Assembly (NCBI GenBank): GCA_017440585.1
Contig: JAFSGW010000046.1
Coordinates: forward strand, 1-32,537
Length of the DNA: 32,537 nucleotides
Direction of reading: 5' to 3'
Source: Clostridia bacterium
GTDB taxonomy: Bacteria; Bacillota; Clostridia; UMGS1883
Both the position numbers and the translations under genes were made by a program. The notes under the pieces were generated by a model that saw nothing but the letters and a program-made list of their open reading frames with translations, ran no database searches and was not told where the DNA came from. Every line of letters starts with the position of its first letter. The stretch's first letter is position 1. Of the stretch, positions 19,030 through 25,534 are shown in pieces.

Positions 19030-20220
19030 TTAGTCATATCTTAAGGCATCTACGGGATTCAACTTCGCCGCCTTCTGTGCCGGGTACATACCAAAGAACA
19101 CGCCCATCGCCGCCGAGAAGAAGAAGGAGCCTATAATGCTCGCAGCCTGGTCGGCAAGAGTGAGGACGGGCATACCCATACCCATGCATATGGCGGCACT
19201 TCCCGCAACGCCTACTATAATGCCTATTATACCGCCTATACAGCTTATGACGGCACTTTCCACCAGAAACTGCATAAGTATAACGCCGGTTTTTGCACCG
19301 ATAGACTTACGTATACCTATTTCACGGGTTCTTTCCGTTACGGTAACAAGCATAATGTTCATAATGCCTATACCTGCAACCACAAGTGAAATGCCCGCAA
19401 TAGCCGCTGCAAGCAAAGCCATGGAGGCAAGTGCCTCGTCAATGGTATCCATCATTGCTGCCTGGTCCATTACGTTGTAGTAGCGGTCATTCTTGAACTT
19501 TTTAAACAGAAAGTTTTCAACAGCCTCTGTGGCATCGTCTGTGTAGTCACTGCTCACAGCGGAAATGACAAAGCTTGAAACGCCGGCATTCCTGAGAAGC
19601 CTCTGTGCCTTGGAGTAGGGTATCATAACCATATCGTCCTCACCGCCTGAGGAAACATTACTTGTCTTCTGGTCAAGCACACCTATAATGGTGAATGCCT
19701 CGTTATTGAGCTTTATTTCCTGATCTATGGGGTCCATACCGCCGAAAAGCTCCTTTTTAAGGTATTCACCTATAATGCACACATTGTGTCTTTGTGCAAT
19801 GTCGGTTTCTGTAAAGTTTCTGCCCGAAACAACCTCGCGGTTTTTAATTGCCATATATTCGCCTGAAATTCCGTAAAGAGAGGAGCTGAGGTTTTCACCG
19901 CCGTACTTTACGATTGCACGGGAGGTAATGGAGGGTGAGCAGTAGGCTATAATGTCACTGTTTTCATCGCAGAATGCCTGAAGCTCCGAATTGCTCACGC
20001 TTCTGCCGCTGCCCCAGCCACGGTTTATGTTTACGTTTATAAGGTTTGTACCCATGCTTTCAAGCTGTGTTTTCATATGCTTTGTAGAGGCGGAAACCAT
20101 GCTCACAAGAAGGATAACCGCCGCAACGCCTATGATAATGCCAAGCATTGTTAAAAAGGAACGTATTTTGCTTGACCATACGGAGGAAAGTGCCATTTTT
20201 ATGCTCATTATAAATGTCAT
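19030..20220 (-). CDS. ABC transporter permease, MacB/YknZ type
   Basis: This 396-aa inner-membrane permease has MacB topology. The first transmembrane helix comes after SSVWSSKIRSFLTMLGIIIGVAAVILLVSM. A large extracytoplasmic MacB-PCD domain follows (about 50-265, with GRNFTETDIAQRHNVCIIGEYLKKELFGG). Three more helices form an FtsX-like domain, with ERTREIGIRKSIGAKTG as the cytoplasmic coupling segment and MYPAQKAAKLNPVDALRYD at the end. A GTG at 20226 could start the frame, but the ATG at 20220 overlaps the ATPase stop (ATGA), with GGGGG about 10 nt upstream. It should form a dimer with the ATPase at 20217-20912 and export peptides, lipids or small molecules. Confidence 0.92.
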   Translation of the reverse strand: MTFIMSIKMALSSVWSSKIRSFLTMLGIIIGVAAVILLVSMVSASTKHMKTQLESMGTNLINVNINRGWGSGRSVSNSELQAFCDENSDIIAYCSPSITSRAIVKYGGENLSSSLYGISGEYMAIKNREVVSGRNFTETDIAQRHNVCIIGEYLKKELFGGMDPIDQEIKLNNEAFTIIGVLDQKTSNVSSGGEDDMVMIPYSKAQRLLRNAGVSSFVISAVSSDYTDDATEAVENFLFKKFKNDRYYNVMDQAAMMDTIDEALASMALLAAAIAGISLVVAGIGIMNIMLVTVTERTREIGIRKSIGAKTGVILMQFLVESAVISCIGGIIGIIVGVAGSAAICMGMGMPVLTLADQAASIIGSFFFSAAMGVFFGMYPAQKAAKLNPVDALRYD

Positions 20221-20912
20221 TCGCACACAACCCCCTCTGTATTTGTGGTATCGCTTGTTATTTTGCCGTCGGCAATTCGTATAACCCTCTGTGCCTGACG
20301 GGCAATGTCCGTATTATGCGTAATAAGCACAACTGTGTTACCGCTCTTGTGTATGTCCTTTAAAAGCTCCATAACCTGAATACCCGTTTTGGAGTCAAGC
20401 GCACCTGTGGGCTCATCGGCTAAAATAAGAGGTGGCTTTGGTGCCAAGGCACGGGCAATTGCAACTCTCTGTTGCTGACCGCCACTTAATTCCTTTGGCT
20501 TATGGTACATTCTTTCCTCCATGCCAACCTTACGGAGTGCCTCTATAGCCATCTCACGCCTTTTCGCTGCATGAACCCCCTGATAAATAAGGGGCAATTC
20601 AACGTTTTCAAGGGCTGTAAGCTTGGGAAGAAGGTTGTAAACCTGAAAAATAAAGCCTATTTTTTTATTTCTTATTGCAGCAAGCTGATTTTCACTGAGG
20701 TTTTCAATGGGCACCCCGTCAATAAGGTACTTGCCGCTTGTTGCCGTATCAAGACAGCCTATCATGTTCATAAGGGTGGACTTACCTGACCCGGAGGGAC
20801 CTATAATGCTCACAAATTCCTTCGGTTTTATATGTAAGCTTACACCGTCCAGTGCCCTTACCTCGCTGTCGCCGACACGGTAAATCTTGTACATATCTTC
20901 AATTTTAATCAT
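20217..20912 (-). CDS. ABC transporter ATP-binding protein, MacB/LolD/YknY type
   Basis: This 231-aa nucleotide-binding subunit has Walker A GPSGSGKST (38-46), a Q-loop in FIFQVYNLLPKLTALENVELPL, signature LSGGQQQRVAIARA, Walker B PLILADEPTGALD and the H-loop LITHN. The pattern DEPTGALDSKTG with ENVELPL is typical of the MacB/LolD subfamily. AAGGAG 9 nt upstream supports the ATG at 20912. It is 16 nt behind the membrane-fusion protein and overlaps the permease by 4 nt. Like B. subtilis YknY it presumably powers export with the permease and the fusion protein. Confidence 0.95.
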   Translation of the reverse strand: MIKIEDMYKIYRVGDSEVRALDGVSLHIKPKEFVSIIGPSGSGKSTLMNMIGCLDTATSGKYLIDGVPIENLSENQLAAIRNKKIGFIFQVYNLLPKLTALENVELPLIYQGVHAAKRREMAIEALRKVGMEERMYHKPKELSGGQQQRVAIARALAPKPPLILADEPTGALDSKTGIQVMELLKDIHKSGNTVVLITHNTDIARQAQRVIRIADGKITSDTTNTEGVVCE

Positions 20913-20928
20913 ACAGTCGGCTCCTTTT

Positions 20929-22875
20929 TTATCTCATACCGCCCATGGGTCTGCCCATGCTCATACCGCCCATGCTCATACCGCCCATGGATCCGCCTCC
21001 GCCCCAGTTGCCCCAGGCGTTATTGTCTGAACTGCCCGTAACCTCAACAATCATGCCAACTGCTACATCGCCCGTTACAATTTCTGTGTAATTATCATCG
21101 GAAACGCCCGTTGTAACCTGTACTCTCACAGGCTCAGGGTACATATTTTCTTTCATTTCGGGCATCTGGGAATTATTGCGGTTTGTACGGTTTGTGTCAC
21201 CCATAGGTGAAGCGCTACCCATAGGCACAGCTTCTCCGCGAGGTGCTCTGCCAAGCGGCACACTGCCGTCACCGCTTTGGGTTGATTCTTCTATTTCCAT
21301 TTCACGTGTAGGTCTTTCAACGGGCATTTTCCCCCATTCGCCCGTAGGTCTCTCAAAGGGAGCTTCGCCCGTGGGCCTCTCGAAGGGAGCTTCGTCCGCA
21401 GGTCTCTCAAAGGATGCCTCGCCCGTGGGTTTTTCGCCGCCAAATCGCCTTTCGGCCATATCAGCCATGCCTTCAACCTCACCTACAACGTTAACGTAAT
21501 ATGCTCCGTTGTAATAGGTAACTGCACCGGAGGGAACAGCTATAACGTTTTCTGCACTTTCAACAATAATTTCTGCCGAAATGTTCATGCCGGGAATAAG
21601 TGCCCCGGGAGAATCGATAACAACGCTTATGGGGTAGTAGGTAACACCGTTTGAGGAAGAGCCAAGCATGGAAACAGTTTCAATCCTGCCCGTGAAGGTT
21701 TCGCCCTCGATGGCATCGGCACTGATTGCAACAGACTGACCAACTGTTATCTTTGCAATGTCAAGCTCGTCAATGTTCATTGTAAACTTCATTTTGGTGG
21801 TGTCAGCCAGAACCATAAGTGTGGTGGAATTATTACCTGCAACGGTATCGCCCTTTTTGAAGTTTTTCTGCATAACCTTGCCTGCAATGGGAGCAGTTAA
21901 AACATAGTCCTCTGCTGCCTTACGGGTGTCGGAAAGGTTACTTACCGCATCGGAATAATTCATTCTTGCAGTTTTAAGCTGGTTTGTAACCTGACTGTTT
22001 TCAAGTATTGCAATAACGTCACCCTCGTTTACCCAGTCACCGTTTTTAACGTTTATCTTTTTAACTGTGCCCGACTGCTCTGCATTTGCCTTTGCACTGT
22101 CGGGGTAATTGAGAGTTGCCGCCTCTGCACCGTCAATGTCGCCCTCAGGTGTGTGGAAGGTTACGGAGCAGTAGGTGCCCTCCTGGATTGAGCCGGGGTT
22201 TTCAAGCACAACATCAACGCTTGTAACCATACTGCCGTTTGCCCCTGCAACAGAAGCGGAGGCTATTCTGTCAACGAAGCCATCCATTGTTGTCATGTAT
22301 TTTTCAAGGCCAATTGTAACGCGGTCACCCTTTGAAATTTTGCCCACATCTGCCGATGAAACGTTGATGGAAGCAGTCATATATGTATTATCCGTAAGGG
22401 TGCACACCGTTCCCGAGGCTCTGTCGCCAATTGCAAGGGAAAGATTACTTACAACACCCTGGCAGGGTGCGGTAATTGTAAGGTTTTTAACGTTTTCCTC
22501 TGCTGTTTCAAGGCTGAGTGCCGCATTTTCAACGCTGTTTTCAGCCTTCGAAATGGCATTGTCGCTTCTTTCGGTGTCGAACATGTAAAGGACCTGATCC
22601 TCCTCTACCCACTGTCCCTCTTCAGCCTCACAGAAAACAATTTCGCCCGTTACCGTGGGAACAATGTTATAGGTTTCATATGCCTCAACGGTGCCTGAGC
22701 CCGTTACGGTATTTGTAATGCTGCGTCTTGTAACTACTGCAGTTTCCATGGCTTCGCCTTCGGTTTCGGCAGTTTTTCTGTTTTTCACAAAAACAATGCC
22801 CCCTGCAATAAGTGCAACAACAAGCAAAATAATTATGCCTCTTTTAAACCACTTGTTTTTTAAAAAATTCTTCAT
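20929..22875 (-). CDS. Membrane-fusion (HlyD/MacA/YknX-like) protein with low-complexity insert
   Basis: This 648-aa adaptor has an N-terminal membrane anchor (about 13-31) and two biotinyl-lipoyl-like units: VTGEIVFCEAEEGQWVEEDQVLY (74-96) and SGTVKKINVKNGDWVNEGDVIAIL further on. A beta-barrel region (MKFTMNIDELDIAKITVGQSV) and ENVIAVPSGAVTYYNGAYYV follow. Between about 465 and 570 there is an insert of low complexity. It contains three 9-aa repeats of the EAPFERPTG type, then Met/Pro/Asn-rich sequence. The last 30 residues are Gly/Met-rich (GGMSMGGMSMGRPMGGMR). YknX and MacA are near 370-380 aa, so this is much longer. GGAGG precedes the start. It leads the exporter operon and should bridge the permease to the cell wall side. 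Confidence 0.9.
   Translation of the reverse strand: MKNFLKNKWFKRGIIILLVVALIAGGIVFVKNRKTAETEGEAMETAVVTRRSITNTVTGSGTVEAYETYNIVPTVTGEIVFCEAEEGQWVEEDQVLYMFDTERSDNAISKAENSVENAALSLETAEENVKNLTITAPCQGVVSNLSLAIGDRASGTVCTLTDNTYMTASINVSSADVGKISKGDRVTIGLEKYMTTMDGFVDRIASASVAGANGSMVTSVDVVLENPGSIQEGTYCSVTFHTPEGDIDGAEAATLNYPDSAKANAEQSGTVKKINVKNGDWVNEGDVIAILENSQVTNQLKTARMNYSDAVSNLSDTRKAAEDYVLTAPIAGKVMQKNFKKGDTVAGNNSTTLMVLADTTKMKFTMNIDELDIAKITVGQSVAISADAIEGETFTGRIETVSMLGSSSNGVTYYPISVVIDSPGALIPGMNISAEIIVESAENVIAVPSGAVTYYNGAYYVNVVGEVEGMADMAERRFGGEKPTGEASFERPADEAPFERPTGEAPFERPTGEWGKMPVERPTREMEIEESTQSGDGSVPLGRAPRGEAVPMGSASPMGDTNRTNRNNSQMPEMKENMYPEPVRVQVTTGVSDDNYTEIVTGDVAVGMIVEVTGSSDNNAWGNWGGGGSMGGMSMGGMSMGRPMGGMR
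21341..21421. repeat. 27-bp tandem repeat, three copies, in frame in the fusion protein
   Basis: Units at 21341-21367, 21368-21394 and 21395-21421 each encode nine residues (EAPFERPTG and variants), with a degenerate partial copy to about 21430. The unit keeps the reading frame, so copy-number change would lengthen or shorten the insert without breaking the protein. Confidence 0.9.
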
Positions 22876-22935
22876 ATTGTGCCTCCGTTCATTTTTTTGC
22901 TATTTTAAAGCATAAAACATATAAATGATAGTTTT

Positions 22936-22963
22936 GTCCATAAATAATGAACATTTTATGAAC
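22936..22963. promoter_or_regulatory. Inverted repeat upstream of the exporter operon, candidate operator
   Basis: GTCCATAAA (22936-22944) and TTTATGAAC (22955-22963) are 9-bp arms with one mismatch around a 10-nt centre that contains a further ATGAAC. It lies about 60-90 nt upstream of the fusion-protein start, between it and the previous operon's terminator. No clear -35/-10 pair could be fixed nearby on the minus strand, although AT-rich -10-like boxes exist. Confidence 0.45.
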
Positions 22964-22964
22964 A

Positions 22965-22992
22965 AAAAAAGCACTGTTTTCAGTGCTTTTTT
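22965..22992 (-). terminator. Terminator of the recJ-rel-hemZ operon
   Basis: A stem of up to 12 bp (22992-22981 with 22976-22965, core AAGCACTG/CAGTGCTT) has an AAAA loop. It is followed on the minus strand by TTTTTTTG, 8 nt beyond the zinc-ribbon gene stop. Confidence 0.9.
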
Positions 22993-22999
22993 AAATTGC

Positions 23000-23359
23000 T
23001 TATTTCATACCATAGCCGCACTCAGGGCAGAAATTAGCTTCACTGTCAACGTCCTTTCCGCATCCGGGGCATAAAACTGTGTTTTTAAGCTGTCTTTCCT
23101 GAGCCTTAAGCTCCTCAACAGCATCAAGTGCAAGGTCAATTTCTGCAATTTTGTCCTCAACTGCAGCCAGATCAGCCTCGTCCTTTTTGCTGTTTTCGTA
23201 CACGATTTCACCAAGCTCACGGTAGAGAGCTCTTACAGCACTCTGCTTGTCGGCAATCTGTATTTTAATTCTTGTAGCACCGTATACCTCTTCAACCTTC
23301 TTGCCCGTTACCTGTGCCATGTCGGCAGCTCTTTCCTTCAGTTCGTCAAAAAATGCCAT
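23000..23359 (-). CDS. Small coiled-coil zinc-ribbon protein
   Basis: This 119-aa protein has a helical N-terminal two thirds with heptad-like spacing (about 1-92, rich in A, E, K). It ends in a double-CxxC zinc ribbon: CPGCG (C97, C100) and CPECG (C111, C114). No enzymatic motif is present. Such proteins are common in Firmicutes as short zinc_ribbon_2-type proteins of unknown role. Its ribosome binding site (AGGAGG) lies inside the last codons of hemZ, so translation is probably coupled to it. It is the last gene before the operon terminator. Confidence 0.7.
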   Translation of the reverse strand: MAFFDELKERAADMAQVTGKKVEEVYGATRIKIQIADKQSAVRALYRELGEIVYENSKKDEADLAAVEDKIAEIDLALDAVEELKAQERQLKNTVLCPGCGKDVDSEANFCPECGYGMK

Positions 23360-23361
23360 CT

Positions 23362-24771
23362 TTATTTCCTCCTTTTATAAAAATCGTAAAATAAATCCTT
23401 ACGCTTTAAAACCTCGTCAATGCGGTTTGTATAGCCCGCCGCTTCCTTGGGGTTGAATACTCTTTCTATCTCTTCCCCCATAACCATTTTGGTAGAGCCT
23501 CCTGCACCTATGGCAAGTATGGGCTGTACCTCCTCCATTATATATACGTTGTAAAGGCTCTCATGTCCTTCTTTTGCAAAGCCCACGTTTTCAAGGTTTC
23601 CCAATGTATTTCTCTGCTTATACATGTAATAGGGGGAAAAGCCTGCTCCCTTGAGCCTTTTTGCCGAAAGGTCAACCATTGCGGCGGTATTTTCCGCAAA
23701 CCTTATTTTTTCAAAGCTTTCTATCATATCTGCCGCACGCTTCATATAAAGGGTGTGCACCGTTACGGCATGGGGCTTTAAGGCAAGTATTTTTTCTAAG
23801 GTATATTCCATCATCTTTTCATCCTCACCGGGGAGCCCTGCAATAAGGTCGGCGTTTATGCTCTCAAGCCCTGCCTCGTGAGCCATGTAAAAGGCTCTTT
23901 CAACATCCTCAACGCTGTGCCGTCTTCCCACCGCATCCAGTGTTTTTTGGTGCATGGTCTGTGGGTTAATGCTTATCCTTCCCACGCCCTCAGCCTTTAG
24001 CATAGAAACCATTTCCCTTGTGAAGGTGTCGGGTCTGCCGGCTTCCACGGTAAATTCACGCACAGTGGAAAAATCCATGTTTTCTTTAAGTGAGCCTATT
24101 ATTTTCTGAAGAAGACCGGGAGCAATTGCCGTAGGTGTGCCTCCGCCGAAATAGACGGTGTCAGGCTTCATTCCCAAATCCTTTATTATCCTGCCCGTAT
24201 GCTCAATTTCTTTTAACACAGCCTCCGTATAAGGCTCTATGTATTTATTATTATGCTCCGTTGCCTGACTTATGAATGAACAGTATGCACACCTTGAAGG
24301 GCAGAAGGGTATGCCGACATAAATGCTCACACTGCCATTTGGCATACTCTTTAAAATTGCATCCTCTTTTTTTGCAACGCTTAAGGCTAAATTTGCCTTA
24401 CTTTCATCCATAAGGTATTCGCCCTTAAGATGCCCGATTATTTCATTTTCGGAAAAATTGTCATTAAGCATTTTACGGGCACCCTTTGCAGGGCGTATGC
24501 CTGTTGAAATGCCCCATGGGGCAGGCATGGCTGAAAGCTCTTTTGCAGCATAAAAGACAGACTTTTTTATGGCATTTGTTATATAAAGCCTTTCTTCATT
24601 TTCACTTACAGCCTCACCGAAGGCTTCCTTTTCACCACATACTATTTTTGCACGGGCAATCTTACCTTCAAGAGTGCTTTCAACCCTTACATCATCCTTA
24701 AGGGAAAAGAAGAGCTGCATAATCTGCCTTACACCGTTTTCCGCATCATGACCATTAGTATAGATCTCCAT
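23362..24771 (-). CDS. hemZ: Coproporphyrinogen III oxidase-like radical SAM protein HemZ
   Basis: HemZ-type enzymes are oxygen-independent coproporphyrinogen dehydrogenase-like radical SAM proteins. The 469-aa product has an N-terminal domain special to HemZ (MEIYTNGHD, then PWGISTGIRPAKGARKML). The radical SAM core follows with CPSRCAYC (C157, C161, C164 ligate the 4Fe-4S cluster). YFGGGTPTA binds SAM, and EFTVEAGRPD, GVGRISINPQTMHQKTLDAVGR and DLIAGLPGE are further family segments. A GTG at 24783 is also possible. The ATG at 24771 gives the usual N-terminus, and AGGTGA is 12 nt upstream. No other haem genes are in the window, so a role outside haem synthesis cannot be excluded. It lies between the MBL hydrolase and a zinc-ribbon gene. 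Confidence 0.9.
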   Translation of the reverse strand: MEIYTNGHDAENGVRQIMQLFFSLKDDVRVESTLEGKIARAKIVCGEKEAFGEAVSENEERLYITNAIKKSVFYAAKELSAMPAPWGISTGIRPAKGARKMLNDNFSENEIIGHLKGEYLMDESKANLALSVAKKEDAILKSMPNGSVSIYVGIPFCPSRCAYCSFISQATEHNNKYIEPYTEAVLKEIEHTGRIIKDLGMKPDTVYFGGGTPTAIAPGLLQKIIGSLKENMDFSTVREFTVEAGRPDTFTREMVSMLKAEGVGRISINPQTMHQKTLDAVGRRHSVEDVERAFYMAHEAGLESINADLIAGLPGEDEKMMEYTLEKILALKPHAVTVHTLYMKRAADMIESFEKIRFAENTAAMVDLSAKRLKGAGFSPYYMYKQRNTLGNLENVGFAKEGHESLYNVYIMEEVQPILAIGAGGSTKMVMGEEIERVFNPKEAAGYTNRIDEVLKRKDLFYDFYKRRK

Positions 24772-24795
24772 TATTTTTACCACTCACCTACTAAA

Positions 24796-24834
24796 ACCCA
24801 CTGTCCCTGTTCCTAAAAAATTGTTGCAGTTACC
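24796..24834 (-). repeat. Diverged copy of the mutS-mutL block edge
   Basis: Read on the minus strand, this gap segment (GGTAACTGCAACA, T-run, AGGAACAGGGACAG) aligns with 13841-13879 read on the plus strand (GGTAATTGCAACA, T-run, AAGGTAAGGGGACAC). A few substitutions and one or two small gaps are needed. It fills most of the 86-nt gap between the MBL gene and hemZ and is non-coding. Confidence 0.55.
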
Positions 24835-24857
24835 TGATCAAAGTAAACCAAAGCCAA

Positions 24858-25469
24858 CTAATTATTAAGGTATGGATTATTTTCTTCCTCATACTTACGG
24901 GTGGTTTCCATACCGTGACCGGGCAGTATTACCCAGTCGGGCTCTAATGCATTTAAAAGCCTCTTTACAGAAGCCATTACCATGCAGTAGCCACCGCCAA
25001 AATCGTATCTTCCTATGCTTTCGCGGAAGATAAGGTCGCCTGAGCACACAAAGCCTGTGCCAATATAGCTTACAGAGCCCTGTGAGTGACCGGGGGTGGA
25101 CATAACCTTTATTTTTTCACCCTCAACTTCAATTTCCTCACCGCCCTTGAGCAAAACGTCAATTTCACATGCCTCGGGGGTTTCGTTCATCATAAAGCCA
25201 AGGCTTTTTTCCATACTGCCAAGCATGGTTACGTCGTCACGGTGCATATAAACCTTTGCACCCGTTGCCTCTTTAAGAGCCTTAAGGGCACACACATGGT
25301 CAAAATGGCCGTGTGTTACAAGTATTTTATCAGCCTTCATGCCCTCTCTTTCAAGAAAGGCAATTATTTTCTCGCTGTCTGCACCCGGGTCAACAACAGC
25401 CACATTCTTTTCTCCCAAAACGTAGCAGTTTGTTCCCATATTTCCCAAAACTAACTTTTTAATCTTCAT
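24858..25469 (-). CDS. MBL-fold metallo-hydrolase (glyoxalase II-like)
   Basis: This 203-aa cytoplasmic protein has the metallo-beta-lactamase fold: NCYVLGEKNVAVVDPGAD (14-31), the metal motif THGHFDH (52-58), STPGHSQGSVSY carrying the next His, CSGDLIF with the bridging Asp, and LPGHGMETT near the end. All ligands of a two-metal site are present. It resembles the YcbL/glyoxalase-II-like thioesterase group. The substrate is unknown and may be a thioester of a low-molecular-weight thiol. It follows rel by 65 nt across a hairpin, with GGAGAG before the ATG. Confidence 0.85.
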   Translation of the reverse strand: MKIKKLVLGNMGTNCYVLGEKNVAVVDPGADSEKIIAFLEREGMKADKILVTHGHFDHVCALKALKEATGAKVYMHRDDVTMLGSMEKSLGFMMNETPEACEIDVLLKGGEEIEVEGEKIKVMSTPGHSQGSVSYIGTGFVCSGDLIFRESIGRYDFGGGYCMVMASVKRLLNALEPDWVILPGHGMETTRKYEEENNPYLNN

Positions 25470-25489
25470 ATTCTCTCTCCGTATATCAG

Positions 25490-25515
25490 GAAACGCAATC
25501 CTCCGATTGCGTTTC
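25490..25515. other. Intercistronic hairpin between rel and the MBL gene
   Basis: An 11-bp perfect stem GAAACGCAATC/GATTGCGTTTC (25490-25500 with 25505-25515) has a 4-nt loop. On the minus transcript no T-run follows, so it is not a normal terminator. It may protect the 3' end of the upstream message or reduce read-through. Confidence 0.6.
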
Positions 25516-25534
25516 TTACTGTAATTCTGTATTT

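Noticed and set aside
21341..21430. CRISPR-like or intergenic tandem repeat
   Set aside because: The 27-bp units are contiguous without spacers, are in frame within the membrane-fusion gene and encode a nine-residue repeat.
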